Shown one piece after another: positions 25,701-35,062 of a stretch of 64,000 bases of DNA (within the stretch, counting starts at the first letter, position 1; the number at the start of each line of letters is the position of its first letter). The translations under genes and the position numbers were made by a program. Below the pieces are notes generated by a model that was not told the origin of the DNA, did not search any database, and saw nothing but the letters and a program-made list of their open reading frames with translations. This DNA comes from Sphingomonas folli (GTDB lineage Bacteria; Pseudomonadota; Alphaproteobacteria; Sphingomonadales; Sphingomonadaceae), in assembly GCF_019429525.1 (NCBI RefSeq), contig NZ_JAHXZL010000005.1:1-64000 (forward strand), given 5' to 3'.

Positions 25701-25748
25701 CCGGGCCGGGCCCGTCGCCCCGCTTGCGCCTATCGGGAGACCATCACC

Positions 25749-26318
25749 GTGCAACTCTGGGTGGGCCTGGGTAATCCCGGCGCGCAATATGCGATGCACC
25801 GGCACAATGTCGGCTTCATGGCGGTCGACTCGATCGCCGAGGTGCACGGCTTCGCGACGCCGGCGAAGAAGTTCCAGGGCTGGCTCCAGGAGGGGCGCGT
25901 CGACGGGACCAAGGTGTTGCTGTTGAAGCCCGCCACCTTCATGAACGAGAGCGGCCGCTCGGTCGGCGAGGCGCTGCGCTTCTACAAGCTCGGCATCGAG
26001 GCGCTGACCGTCTTCCACGACGAGCTCGACCTCGCGCCGATGAAGGTCAAGGTGAAGCAGGGCGGCGGGACGGCGGGGCACAACGGGCTGCGCTCGATCG
26101 ACCAGCATCTCGGGCCCGACTTCCGCCGCGTGCGGATCGGGATCGGCCACCCCGGCCACAAGGACCGCGTCACCGGCCACGTGCTCGGCAATTACGCCAA
26201 GAGCGAGATCGAGCCGCTCAGCGACCTGCTCGGCGCCGTGGCGGCGGAGGCGGGCTGGCTGGCCAAAAGCGACGACGTGCGGTTCATGAACGACGTCGCG
26301 CTGCGGCTGGGCGGGTGA
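25749..26318 (+). CDS. pth: peptidyl-tRNA hydrolase
   Basis: 189 residues, GTG start. Classic Pth features: QLWVGLGNPGAQYAMHRHNV with the catalytic His and the substrate Asn, KPATFMNESGRSV, VFHDELDLAPMKVKVKQGGG and GHNGLRSIDQHLG. It recycles peptidyl-tRNA released by stalled ribosomes and is essential in most bacteria. Sits directly after rplY. Confidence 0.97.
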   Translation: MQLWVGLGNPGAQYAMHRHNVGFMAVDSIAEVHGFATPAKKFQGWLQEGRVDGTKVLLLKPATFMNESGRSVGEALRFYKLGIEALTVFHDELDLAPMKVKVKQGGGTAGHNGLRSIDQHLGPDFRRVRIGIGHPGHKDRVTGHVLGNYAKSEIEPLSDLLGAVAAEAGWLAKSDDVRFMNDVALRLGG

Positions 26319-26321
26319 GCA

Positions 26322-26463
26322 GATCCTCCTCGGCCGCGGGGCGGGACCGCGGCCGTAGGGCGTGGTGGAGGGGACTTCCGCAAACGAGGCGATGCGCGTG
26401 CGGATAGCCCCCTCCACCACTCGCCTGCGGCGAGCGGTCCCCCTCCCCGTGCCGGGGAGGATT
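26322..26463. repeat. palindromic repeats, family A (after pth)
   Basis: Contains GATCCTCC...GGTGGAGGGG in one orientation, then CCCCCTCCACCACTCGCCTG, CGGCGAGCGGTCCCCCTCCC and CGTGCCGGGGAGGAT. It fills nearly all of the 200-bp gap between pth and the next gene. Confidence 0.85.
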
Positions 26464-26515
26464 TTGGCCAGTCCCCTACCCCGCTAAGCCTCCGCCCGAT
26501 CGCCAAGGACCCATC

Positions 26516-27100
26516 ATGCCGACCCGCCAGCTCTTCCCCACGCATTTCTACGAGGCGCGGCTCGACCAGCCCGCGCTGCTCGCCGAGCTAGCCGAGTCCT
26601 GTGCCGCCCTCGCCGCCGAGGACATGGCCGGCAAGCGCTGGTCCAAGGCGCACGGCTATCGCGGCTACACCAGCTACGCCTCGCTCGACGACCTGCCCCA
26701 GCGCGACCCGGCCTTCGCCGACCTGAAGCGACTGCTCGACCGCCACGTCGCCGCCTTCGCCGCCGAGGCCGGGCTCGAGCTCGGCGGGCGCAAGCTCAGG
26801 CTGGACAGCCTGTGGGTCAACGTGATGAAGCCGGGCGGCACCCACTCGGGCCATCTCCACCCGCACAGCGCCGTCTCGGGCACCTTCTACGTCGCGGTAC
26901 CGCCCGGCTCGGGCGCGCTCAAGCTGGAGGACCCGCGGCTGCCGATGCTGATGGCGGCGCCGCCGCGCGAGGGTACCTTCGTCTACGCCGAGCCGGCGCC
27001 GGGCACGCTCTTCCTCTGGGAGAGCTGGCTGCGCCACGAGGTGATGCCCAGCACCGCCAAGCAAGAGCGGGTCAGCGTCAGCTTCAACTACCGCTGGTGA
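26516..27100 (+). CDS. putative 2-oxoglutarate/Fe(II) oxygenase (TIGR02466-type)
   Basis: 194 residues. The C-terminal half has the pattern of the TIGR02466 group of putative 2OG-Fe(II) dioxygenases: WVNVMKPGGTHSGHLHPHS with an iron-binding HxH/D-like pair, SGTFYVAVPPGSGAL, then PGTLFLWESWLRHEV with the distal His, and VSVSFNYRW with the Arg that would hold 2-oxoglutarate. The substrate of this group is unknown. It ends 3' to 3' with the following dehydrogenase, overlapping by 17 bp. Confidence 0.82.
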   Translation: MPTRQLFPTHFYEARLDQPALLAELAESCAALAAEDMAGKRWSKAHGYRGYTSYASLDDLPQRDPAFADLKRLLDRHVAAFAAEAGLELGGRKLRLDSLWVNVMKPGGTHSGHLHPHSAVSGTFYVAVPPGSGALKLEDPRLPMLMAAPPREGTFVYAEPAPGTLFLWESWLRHEVMPSTAKQERVSVSFNYRW

Positions 27101-27947
27101 CGTCCTCGGGAAAGTCGGCGCCGAGCGCGGCGTCGCGCTGCGCCTCGATCTCCGCGACTCGCGCGCGCAGCCGCTCGGTCACCGCGTCATAACCCCAGCG
27201 GCCGAGCACGAGGTGGCGCGGGGGCGTGTCGCGCTCGACCGCCTCGATCATCGCCGCCGCGGCGCGTATCGGGTCGCCGGGCTGGTTGCCCGAATAGCCC
27301 TTGGTCGATTCCATCCTCGCCTTGGCCGTGTCGGCATAGTCGGCGATCGTGCTCGGCGTCTGGCGCAGCGAGCGGCCCGCCCAGTCGGTGCGGAACGGCC
27401 CGGGCTCGACGCAGGTGACCGCGATGCCGAGCGGCGCCACCTCTGCGGCGAGCGCGTCGGAGAAGCCCTCCACCGCGTGCTTCGACGCGGCATAATAGCC
27501 CGAGGACGGGAAGCCCACGAGCCCGGCGACCGAGGTGACGTTGACGATGGCGCCGGCGCGGCGCGTGCGCATGCCCGGCAGCACCGCGCGGGTCAACGCG
27601 AACAAGCCGAAGACGTTGGCGTCGAACTGCGCGCGGATCTCGCGCTCCTCGCCCTCCTCGATGCTCGACTGATAGCCGTAGCCCGCGTTGTTGACGAGCA
27701 CGTCGATCCGGCCGAATCGCTCGGTCGCGGCGGCCACCGCCGCGTCGACCTGCGCCTGGTCGACCACGTCGAGCGACAGCGCGAGCGCGCGATCCCCGAA
27801 CTGCTCCACGAGATCGGCGACGCGGCCCGAGTCGCGCGCGGTCACCGCCGCGCGCCAGCCGCGCTCCAGCACCAGCCGCGCGAGCTCGCGCCCGAAGCCG
27901 GTGGAGCAGCCGGTGATGAACCAGACGGGGTCGTTGACGAGCGCCAT
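27084..27947 (-). CDS. SDR-family oxidoreductase
   Basis: 287 residues from the ATG at 27947. Classical SDR: cofactor loop TGCSTGFGREL, NNAGYGYQSS, catalytic Ser in VNVTSVAGLVG and YYAASKHAVEGF for Tyr-x3-Lys. The C-terminal extension and sequence style match the retinol-dehydrogenase-like group often annotated as oxidoreductase/short-chain dehydrogenase with unknown substrate. Divergent from the helicase gene; the intervening 90 bp contains an inverted repeat CTATC-7-GATAG (27955-27971) that could be an operator. Confidence 0.92.
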   Translation of the reverse strand: MALVNDPVWFITGCSTGFGRELARLVLERGWRAAVTARDSGRVADLVEQFGDRALALSLDVVDQAQVDAAVAAATERFGRIDVLVNNAGYGYQSSIEEGEEREIRAQFDANVFGLFALTRAVLPGMRTRRAGAIVNVTSVAGLVGFPSSGYYAASKHAVEGFSDALAAEVAPLGIAVTCVEPGPFRTDWAGRSLRQTPSTIADYADTAKARMESTKGYSGNQPGDPIRAAAAMIEAVERDTPPRHLVLGRWGYDAVTERLRARVAEIEAQRDAALGADFPEDVTSGS

Positions 27948-28038
27948 GTCGCGTCTATCCTGCGGTGATAGGGAGAAAAGCGCCGAACGTCCCGGGTCCC
28001 CGCGCCGTTCCCACTGGCATTTTCGGCGGATCGCGCCC

Positions 28039-29724
28039 ATGTGCGCAGTCCTCATGGACTTTCCGAATCTTCCTGTCGCGCTGGGCAGCGCGCTCGCCGC
28101 GCGTGGCTATACCGCGCTCACCCCCGTTCAGGCCGAGGTCACGGCCGAGGCCGCGCACGGCCGTGACCTCCTCGTCTCCGCGCAGACCGGCTCGGGCAAG
28201 ACCGTCGCCTTCGGCCTCGCCATGGCCGAGCAGTTGCTGAGCGAGGACGGTGCGCTGCCCCCGGCCGCGGCGCCGCTGGCACTGGCGATCGCGCCGACGC
28301 GCGAGCTCGCGCTCCAGGTCGCCAAGGAGCTGGCGTGGCTCTACGCCGACGCGCGCATCGCCACCTGTGTCGGCGGCATGGACGCCAGCCGCGAGCGGCG
28401 CGCGCTCAACCACGGCGCGCATATCGTCGTCGGCACGCCGGGCCGACTGCGCGACCACGCCGAGCGCGGCGCGCTCAACCTCGGCAAGCTGCGCGTCGCG
28501 ATCCTCGACGAGGCCGACGAGATGCTCGACATGGGCTTCCGCGACGACCTCGAGGCGCTGCTCGACCAGACGCCGACCGAGCGCCGCACCCTGCTCTTCT
28601 CCGCGACGCTGCCGCGCCCGATCGTCCAGCTCGCCAAGACCTACCAGCGCGACGCGCTGCGCATCTCCACCGTCAGCGAGCAGCGCGGCCACGGCGACAT
28701 CGCCTATCGCGCGGTCACCGTCTCGCCCGCGGACATCGAGCATGCGGTGATCAACCTGCTGCGCTTCTACGAGGCGGAGACCGCGATGCTGTTCTGCGCG
28801 ACGCGCGACAACGTCCGCCACCTCCACGCCGGGCTGGTGGAGCGCGGCTTCGCCGCGGTGGCGCTGTCGGGCGAGCACTCGCAGAACGAGCGCAACCAGG
28901 CGCTCCAGGCGCTGCGCGACCGCCGCGCGCGCGTCTGCGTCGCCACCGACGTGGCCGCGCGCGGGATCGACCTGCCGACGCTCAGCCTCGTCATCCACGT
29001 CGAGATGCCGCGCGACGCCGAGGTGCTCCAGCACCGCTCCGGGCGCACCGGGCGTGCGGGCAAGAAGGGCACCGCGGTGCTGATCGTGCCCTATCCGCGC
29101 CGGCGCCGCGTCGAGTCGATGCTGCGCGGCGCGCGCATCGCGGCGGAATGGGCCGAGGTGCCGAGCGCCGAGGCGATCCGTGCCAAGGACCGCGAGCGGC
29201 TGCTCGAGACCTTGCTCGCGCCGGTCGAGGTCGACGAGGACGATCGCGCGCTGGCCGGCGAGCTGCTGGCGCAGCGCTCGCCCGAGGACATCGCCGCCGC
29301 GCTGGTGGCGGCGCAGCGCGCCGCGCTGCCCGCACCCGAGGAGCTCACCGGCCAGGCGCCGAGTGACGCGCCCAAGGCGCACCGCGAGGGCTTCGACGAC
29401 GTGGTGTGGTTCCGCATGAACATCGGGCGCCGCCAGAACGCCGACCCGCGCTGGGTGCTCCCGCTGCTGTGCCGCCGCGGGCACGTCACCAAGAGCGAGA
29501 TCGGCGCGATCCGGATCGGTCCGATGGAGACGCAGTTCCAGGTGCCGCGCGCGCTCGCGGGGCGCTTCGCCGCGGCGGTGCGCGCCTCGGCGAACAGCGA
29601 CGGCGAGGACGAGAACGGCGTGCGGATCGAGCCGATGGACGGCGCCGCCCCGCCGCGCGCCGCGCGCGTGCCGCAGCGCCGGCCGAACGGCGCGCCGACC
29701 GCGCGCGGGCCGCGGCGGCGGTAG
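28039..29724 (+). CDS. DEAD-box ATP-dependent RNA helicase with DbpA-like C-terminal domain
   Basis: 561 residues from ATG 28039 (CGGCGGAT upstream); ATG 28054 is an alternative. All helicase motifs are present: Q motif YTALTPVQAEV, motif I AQTGSGKT, Ia PTRELALQV, II DEAD, III SAT, V VATDVAARGIDLP and VI HRSGRTGRAG. Residues about 455-525 form a DbpA-type RNA-binding domain (FRMNIGRRQNADPRWVLPLL), which in DbpA guides the enzyme to 23S rRNA. The tail is Arg/Pro-rich. Likely role in ribosome assembly or RNA decay. Confidence 0.95.
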   Translation: MCAVLMDFPNLPVALGSALAARGYTALTPVQAEVTAEAAHGRDLLVSAQTGSGKTVAFGLAMAEQLLSEDGALPPAAAPLALAIAPTRELALQVAKELAWLYADARIATCVGGMDASRERRALNHGAHIVVGTPGRLRDHAERGALNLGKLRVAILDEADEMLDMGFRDDLEALLDQTPTERRTLLFSATLPRPIVQLAKTYQRDALRISTVSEQRGHGDIAYRAVTVSPADIEHAVINLLRFYEAETAMLFCATRDNVRHLHAGLVERGFAAVALSGEHSQNERNQALQALRDRRARVCVATDVAARGIDLPTLSLVIHVEMPRDAEVLQHRSGRTGRAGKKGTAVLIVPYPRRRRVESMLRGARIAAEWAEVPSAEAIRAKDRERLLETLLAPVEVDEDDRALAGELLAQRSPEDIAAALVAAQRAALPAPEELTGQAPSDAPKAHREGFDDVVWFRMNIGRRQNADPRWVLPLLCRRGHVTKSEIGAIRIGPMETQFQVPRALAGRFAAAVRASANSDGEDENGVRIEPMDGAAPPRAARVPQRRPNGAPTARGPRRR

Positions 29725-29795
29725 GGCGATAAGGCGGCGGTGAGAGGGCCACGGGGCCGCGCGGGAGCGTGCCTCGCAGCTACTCCTGTCCTCGC

Positions 29796-29871
29796 GGCGA
29801 ACGCCGGGGCCCAGTCGGGAAAGCCGTAGTGAGACTCACCGACGTCCCCCACCTGGGCCCCGGCTTTCGCC
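29796..29871. repeat. palindromic repeat, family D
   Basis: GGCGAACGCCGGGGCCCAG at the left and CTGGGCCCCGGCTTTCGCC at the right are inverted with one mismatch, about 38 bp apart, each with its own CGGC...GCCG hairpin. It lies 70 bp after the helicase stop and could serve as its terminator. Only one copy is seen in this window. Confidence 0.8.
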
Positions 29872-29963
29872 GGGTTGAAAAAGAGGGGGGAGCGAAGCGC
29901 TCGTATCGTGACGCTTTCTTTCTTGCCGCCTACACCCCACGCCTCCGTCACCGAGGCGCTGCC

Positions 29964-31007
29964 ATGACTCTCCCTCGCGCGCTGGCACTCGCGCTCGCCA
30001 CCGCCCCCACGCTCGCGGCGACGGCGCCCTCCGCGATCGTCGCCGCCGAGTTCGTCGACCCCGCCCCGCCCTACCCGCAGGCGCATGCCTCGACGATCGT
30101 CCAGCTCGCCGACGGCGCGCTCGCCGCGTCTTGGTTCGGCGGCAGCGGCGAGGGTCGCCCCGACGTGCGCATCTGGTACGCGCGCCGCACCGCCTCCGGC
30201 TGGGAGAAACCGCGCGCGGTCGCCGCCGGCGACGGTCAGCCGACGTGGAACCCGGTGCTGTTCCAGCCGCCGGGCGCGCCCCTCCGGCTGTACTACAAGG
30301 TCGGGCCGAACCCGCGCGACTGGTGGGGCATGGTGATCGAGTCGCGCGACGGCGGCCGCCACTGGGGCGCGCCGCGCCGCCTGCCCAGGGGCGTGCTCGG
30401 CCCGATCAAGAACAAGCCCGTGGTCGCGCGCGACGGCGCGTGGCTGGCGCCGTCGAGCCGCGAGGTCGGCAGCGCCGCGCACAACCGCTGGTATGCTGTG
30501 GTCGAGCGCTCGACGGACCGCGGGCGGACGTGGCGCGCGCTGCCCGCGATCGCCGCGCCGCGCGGGCTCGAGGCGATCCAGCCGAGCCTGCTGACGCTGC
30601 GTGACGGCCGGCTGATGGCGGTGGCGCGGACGCGGCAGGGCGTGCTGGCGGCGAGCTGGTCGCGCGACGCGGGACGCCACTGGTCGCCGCTGGCCGCGCT
30701 GTCGCTGCCCAACCCGAACGCGGGAACCGACGCGGTGACGCTCGCCGACGGTCGCCAGCTGCTGGTCTACAACGACAACACCAACCGCCCGGGCAGCGAC
30801 ACCGGCCCGCGCTGGCCGCTCGCGGTGGCGCTGTCCGACGACGGGATGCGCTGGCGCAAGGTGCTGACGCTGGAGAGCGAGCCGCGGCCGGACGGCTACG
30901 CCTATCCCGCGGTGATCCAGGCGCGCGACGGGCTGGTCCACGTGACCTACACGTGGAACCGCGAGCGCGTCCGCCACGTCGCGATCGACGTGGGGCGGCT
31001 GCGGTAG
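29964..31007 (+). CDS. secreted sialidase-like (BNR-repeat) protein
   Basis: 347 residues from ATG 29964, with a signal peptide (MTLPRALALALATAPTLAAT...). Asp-box repeats of six-bladed sialidase propellers are visible: SRDGGRHWG, STDRGRTWR and SRDAGRHWS. The N-terminal part, ASTIVQLADGALAASWFGGSGEG, and NKPVVARDG are typical of the exo-alpha-sialidase-like family found in bacteria that digest plant or algal polysaccharide; many members are not true sialidases. Predicted periplasmic or extracellular glycosidase; substrate unknown. No other glycan genes adjoin it. Confidence 0.85.
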   Translation: MTLPRALALALATAPTLAATAPSAIVAAEFVDPAPPYPQAHASTIVQLADGALAASWFGGSGEGRPDVRIWYARRTASGWEKPRAVAAGDGQPTWNPVLFQPPGAPLRLYYKVGPNPRDWWGMVIESRDGGRHWGAPRRLPRGVLGPIKNKPVVARDGAWLAPSSREVGSAAHNRWYAVVERSTDRGRTWRALPAIAAPRGLEAIQPSLLTLRDGRLMAVARTRQGVLAASWSRDAGRHWSPLAALSLPNPNAGTDAVTLADGRQLLVYNDNTNRPGSDTGPRWPLAVALSDDGMRWRKVLTLESEPRPDGYAYPAVIQARDGLVHVTYTWNRERVRHVAIDVGRLR

Positions 31008-31069
31008 ACGAGAGCGGGCGCGGCCCCCTGCCCGTTGCTCCCGCGCGGCCCCCGCCGTAAAGCCCCGCC

Positions 31070-31756
31070 ATGTCTCAGCCCCCCGACTCCGAGCCGATCG
31101 TCATCGCGGTCCCCAAGGGTCGTATACTCGGCGAGGCGCTGCCGCTGCTCGCGCGCGCCGGGATCGTGCCCGAGCCCGCCTTCGGCGACGAGAGCAGCCG
31201 CGCGCTGCGCTTCCGCACCGCCGATCCCAGCATCGAGCTGATCCGCGTCCGCGCCTTCGACGTCGCCACCTTCGTCGCGCACGGCGCGGCGCAGCTCGGC
31301 ATCGTCGGTTCGGACGTGCTCGCCGAGTTCGACTATCCCGAGCTGTACGCGCCGGTCGACCTCGACATCGGTCACTGCCGCCTGTCGGTCGCCGAGCCCG
31401 CCGAGCTCGCCGCGCGCGACGACCCGCGCGGCTGGAGCCACGTGCGCGTCGCGACCAAATACCCGCACGTCACCGCGCAGCATTTCGCCCGCCGGGGCGT
31501 GCAGGCCGAGTGCATCAAGCTCAACGGCGCGATGGAACTGGCGCCGACGCTCGGGCTCGCCGCGCGCATCGTCGACCTCGTCTCCTCGGGGCGGACGCTC
31601 AAGGAGAACGGCCTGGTCGAGGTCGAGCCGATCATGGCGGTCTCGGCGCGGCTGGTGGTGAACCGCGCCGCGATGAAGACGCGCGCGCACGTCTTCCCGC
31701 TGGTCGAGGCGTTCCGCGCCGCGGCCGGGGCGGCCGCCGTGAGGGGCGCGGCATGA
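31070..31756 (+). CDS. hisG: ATP phosphoribosyltransferase, short form
   Basis: 228 residues; the first enzyme of histidine synthesis, joining ATP and PRPP. Motifs: [18 protein letters not shown] at the N-terminus, [29 protein letters not shown], and the PRPP-binding loop [16 protein letters not shown]. The C-terminal regulatory ACT-like domain is absent, so it is the short HisG that needs HisZ for activity; hisZ is not in the window. Its stop overlaps the hisD start as ATGA. Confidence 0.97.
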   Translation: MSQPPDSEPIVIAVPKGRILGEALPLLARAGIVPEPAFGDESSRALRFRTADPSIELIRVRAFDVATFVAHGAAQLGIVGSDVLAEFDYPELYAPVDLDIGHCRLSVAEPAELAARDDPRGWSHVRVATKYPHVTAQHFARRGVQAECIKLNGAMELAPTLGLAARIVDLVSSGRTLKENGLVEVEPIMAVSARLVVNRAAMKTRAHVFPLVEAFRAAAGAAAVRGAA

Positions 31757-33048
31757 TCCGGCTCGACACAAGCGACGGCGACTTCGCGGCGCGCTTCGAC
31801 GCACTGGTGGACGCGCGCCGCGAGACCGCGGTGGACGTCGCGCGCGACGTCGCCACGATCGTGCGCAGCGTGCGCGACGAGGGCGATGCCGCGCTCCACG
31901 CCTTCACGCAGAAGCTCGACCGCCACGACCTCGACCGCACCGGCTGGCGCGTCGACCCTGCCGCCTGCGCCGCGGCGTTCGAGGCGCTCGAGCCCGAGCT
32001 GCGCGTCGCACTCGAGCTCGCCGCCGCGCGCATCCGCGCCTATCACGAGAGGCAGCGGCCGACCGACACCGACTTCACCGACGCCGCGGGCGTGCGGCTG
32101 GGCGCGCGCTGGCGCGCGGTCGACGCCGCGGGCGTGTACGTGCCGGGCGGACGCGCCGCCTACCCGTCGACGCTGCTGATGAACGCGATCCCCGCCAAGG
32201 TCGCGGGCGTGGAGCGGCTGGTGGTGGTGACGCCGACGCCCGACGGCGCGATCAACCCGCTGGTGCTCGCCGCGGCGCATCTCGCCGACGCGGACGAGGT
32301 GTGGCGCGTCGGCGGGGCACAGGCGATCGCCGCGCTCGCCTATGGCACCGAGCGGATCGCGCGGGTCGACGTCGTCACCGGGCCGGGCAACGCCTGGGTC
32401 GCCGAGGCCAAGCGCCAAGTCTATGGCGTGGTGGGGATCGACATGGTGGCGGGGCCGAGCGAGATCGTCGTCGTCGCCGACGCGGCCAACGATCCCGAGT
32501 GGATCGCGGCCGACCTGCTCAGCCAGGCCGAGCACGACACCACCACCCAGTCGATCCTGTTCGCCGACGACACCGCCTTCGCCGGGCGCGTCGCCGACGC
32601 GGTCGAGCGCCAGCTCACCGCGCTGCCGACCGAGGCGGTGGCGCGGGTGGCGTGGGAGGACAATGGCGCGATCGTGGTGGTGCCGACGCTGGCCGAGGCG
32701 ATGCCGCTGGTCGACCGGCTCGCGCCCGAGCACGTCGAGCTCGCCTGCGACGACCCGCGCGCGCTGTTCGACCTGCTGCGTCACGCCGGCTCGGCGTTCC
32801 TCGGGCGGCACACGCCTGAGGCGATCGGCGACTATGTCGCGGGGCCCAACCACGTGCTGCCGACGGGGCGCCGCGCGCGCTTCGCCAGCGGGCTGGGCGT
32901 GACCGACTTCATGAAGCGCACCAGCTTCCTCCAGCTCGACGAGAGCGCGCTCAACGAGCTGGGCCCGGCGACGATCGCGCTGGCGCGCGCGGAAGGGCTA
33001 CCCGCGCACGCGCAGTCGGTGGCGCTGCGGATCCGGACGAACCGGTGA
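31753..33048 (+). CDS. hisD: histidinol dehydrogenase
   Basis: 431 residues, normal length. Catalyses the last two NAD-dependent oxidations to histidine with a zinc ion. Signatures: [52 protein letters not shown] [19 protein letters not shown], and the C-terminal catalytic [19 protein letters not shown]. Translationally coupled to hisG by a four-base overlap. In many sphingomonads nusB follows; here a run of palindromic repeats and the oppositely oriented serA do. Confidence 0.97.
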   Translation: MIRLDTSDGDFAARFDALVDARRETAVDVARDVATIVRSVRDEGDAALHAFTQKLDRHDLDRTGWRVDPAACAAAFEALEPELRVALELAAARIRAYHERQRPTDTDFTDAAGVRLGARWRAVDAAGVYVPGGRAAYPSTLLMNAIPAKVAGVERLVVVTPTPDGAINPLVLAAAHLADADEVWRVGGAQAIAALAYGTERIARVDVVTGPGNAWVAEAKRQVYGVVGIDMVAGPSEIVVVADAANDPEWIAADLLSQAEHDTTTQSILFADDTAFAGRVADAVERQLTALPTEAVARVAWEDNGAIVVVPTLAEAMPLVDRLAPEHVELACDDPRALFDLLRHAGSAFLGRHTPEAIGDYVAGPNHVLPTGRRARFASGLGVTDFMKRTSFLQLDESALNELGPATIALARAEGLPAHAQSVALRIRTNR

Positions 33049-33052
33049 AATG

Positions 33053-33300
33053 CTCCCCTCCCCTTCAGGGGAGGGGGCGTCACCGCAGGCGAGACGTTCG
33101 AGGAAGCGCCCCGCCATGCCCTCCCCTAAAAGGGAGGGAGTGTCAGGTATGCGACTCAACTCCTCCCCGGCACGGGGAGGGGGACCAGCCGAAGGCTGGT
33201 GGAGGGGGGGGCGTCCGCGGGCGCTGCGCTGCGGGGAGAGCCCCCTCCACCACCGCGCTGGCGCGCGGCGGTCCCCCTCCCCGCGAGCGGGGAGGATCAC
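33053..33300. repeat. cluster of palindromic repeats, family A and relatives (after hisD)
   Basis: Four hairpin units fill the 290 bp between the convergent hisD and serA genes: CTCCCCTCCCCTTCAGGGG..., CCCTCCCCTAAAAGGGAGGG-like, CTCCCCGGCACGGGGAG with its CAGCC...GGCTGG flank, and CTCCCCGCGAGCGGGGAG. The last two with GGTGGAGGGG/CCCCTCCACC form a complete family A element. They may double as the terminators of both genes. Confidence 0.87.
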
Positions 33301-33336
33301 GTCTTTGTAGATGCTAGCGCGACTCTCGGCGCCCGT

Positions 33337-34914
33337 TCAGAACGCCAGCCCCATCGCGGTCCTCACGCCCGGCAGCGCCTTGACGCGCGCGAGCAGCGCG
33401 GCGTCGACCGGCTGGTCGACCGACAGCAGCAGCACCGCCTCTCCGCCCGCCTGGCGCCGCCCCAGGTGGAAGGTGCCGATGTTGACCCCGGCCTCGCCCA
33501 GCAAGGTACCGATGCGGCCGATGAAGCCCGGCGCGTCCTCGTTGACGACGTACAGCATCGCGCCGGTGAGATCGGCCTCGACCTTGATCCCGAACAGCTC
33601 GACCAGCCGCGGCGCCGAGTCACCGAACAGCGTCCCCGCCACCGAGCGCTCGCCGTCGGCGGTACGCACCGCGACGCGGATCAGTGTGTGATAGTCGCCC
33701 TCGCGCTCGGTGCGGATCTCGCGCACCTCCATGCCGCGCTCGCGCGCCAGCAGCGGCGCGTTGACCATGTTCACCGTGTCGGTCTGCTCGCGCAGGAAGC
33801 CGGTGAGCACCGCCGAGGTGATCGGCTTCGGGTTGAGGTCGGCCGCGGCGCCCTCGCGGTGGATCGACACGCGGTCGATCGCGCCGGTGGCGAGCTGGCC
33901 GACGAGCGAGCCGAGCTTCTCGGCCAGTCCCATGTACGGGCGCAGCTTGGGCGCCTCCTCGGCGGAGAGGCTCGGCACGTTGAGCGCGTTGGTGACGCCG
34001 CCCGAGACGAGATAGTCCGCCATCTGCTCGGCCACCTGGATGGCGACGTTGACCTGCGCCTCTGTCGTCGACGCGCCGAGGTGCGGGGTCGAGACGAAAT
34101 TGGGCGTGCCGAACAGCGGGCTGTCCTTGGCGGGCTCGGCCACGAACACGTCGAGCGCGGCGCCCGCGATATGGCCCGAGTCGAGCCCTGCCTTCAGCGC
34201 CGCCTCGTCGATCAGCCCGCCGCGCGCGCAGTTGACGATGCGCACGCCCTTCTTGGTCTTGGCGAGATTCTCGGCCGAGAGGATGTTGCGCGTCTGGTCG
34301 GTCAGCGGCGTGTGGAGCGTGATGAAGTCGGCGCGCGCGAGCAGTTCGTCGAGCGTCACCTTGGTCACGCCCAGCTCGACCGCGCGCTCCTCGGTGAGGA
34401 AGGGGTCGAACGCGATCACCTTCATCTTCAGGCCGAGCGCGCGGTCGGCGACGATCGACCCGATGTTGCCCGCCCCGATCAGCCCCAGCGTCTTGCCGGT
34501 GACCTCGACGCCCATGAAGCGGTTCTTCTCCCACTTGCCCGCCTGGGTCGAGGCGTCGGCCTCGGGCAGCTGGCGCGCGAGCGCGAACATCAGCGCGATG
34601 GCGTGCTCGGCGGTGGTGATCGAGTTGCCGAACGGCGTGTTCATCACCACCACGCCCTTGGCCGAGGCGGCGGGGATGTCGACGTTGTCGACGCCGATAC
34701 CGGCGCGGCCGACCACCTTGAGGTTGGTGGCGTGCTCGAGGATGTCCTTGGTCACCTTGGTCGAGCTGCGGATCGCGAGGCCGTCATACTGGCCGATGAT
34801 CGCCTTGAGCTCGTCGGGGGTCTTGCCGGTGATCTCGTCCACCTCGACGCCGCGCTCGCGGAAGATCTCGGCGGCACGGGGGTCCATCTTGTCGGAGATG
34901 AGTACCTTGGGCAT
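33337..34914 (-). CDS. serA: D-3-phosphoglycerate dehydrogenase
   Basis: 525 residues, the long three-domain form: substrate/NAD domains, an intervening domain and a C-terminal ACT domain. Catalyses the first step of serine synthesis. The NAD loop is GLIGAGNIGSIVADRALG; active-site segments are NCARGGLIDEAAL (Arg), a Glu in the following helix and TPHLGASTTEAQ (His). The C-terminus (MLYVVNEDAPGFIGRIGTLL) is the ACT domain that senses serine in related enzymes. serC lies just upstream on the same strand, separated by a family C repeat. Confidence 0.97.
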   Translation of the reverse strand: MPKVLISDKMDPRAAEIFRERGVEVDEITGKTPDELKAIIGQYDGLAIRSSTKVTKDILEHATNLKVVGRAGIGVDNVDIPAASAKGVVVMNTPFGNSITTAEHAIALMFALARQLPEADASTQAGKWEKNRFMGVEVTGKTLGLIGAGNIGSIVADRALGLKMKVIAFDPFLTEERAVELGVTKVTLDELLARADFITLHTPLTDQTRNILSAENLAKTKKGVRIVNCARGGLIDEAALKAGLDSGHIAGAALDVFVAEPAKDSPLFGTPNFVSTPHLGASTTEAQVNVAIQVAEQMADYLVSGGVTNALNVPSLSAEEAPKLRPYMGLAEKLGSLVGQLATGAIDRVSIHREGAAADLNPKPITSAVLTGFLREQTDTVNMVNAPLLARERGMEVREIRTEREGDYHTLIRVAVRTADGERSVAGTLFGDSAPRLVELFGIKVEADLTGAMLYVVNEDAPGFIGRIGTLLGEAGVNIGTFHLGRRQAGGEAVLLLSVDQPVDAALLARVKALPGVRTAMGLAF

Positions 34915-34937
34915 GGGTAGTTCCTTGCGTTACCAGC

Positions 34938-35031
34938 CGTCATCCCCGCGGAGGCGGGGATCCAGAGCCGCTGACGGTGCGGCCCGTGCGACGACCTGCG
35001 TGTCTGAATCCCCGCCTTCGCGGGAATGACG
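34938..35031. repeat. palindromic repeat, family C (copy 1, between serC and serA)
   Basis: CGTCATCCCCGCGGAGGCGG at the left and, inverted, CCGCCTTCGCGGGAATGACG at the right, each also containing a CCCCGC...GCGGGG hairpin, about 94 bp in all. It separates serC from serA, which are on the same strand, and might attenuate read-through. A second copy lies at 38045-38141. Confidence 0.88.
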
Positions 35032-35062
35032 AAGTGGAGGCGGGATGACGATCGGGGAGGGG

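Noticed and set aside
33053..33300. Possible CRISPR array because of several short repeats
   Set aside because: Repeats are palindromic, of unequal length and spacing, occur at scattered loci, and no cas genes are present.
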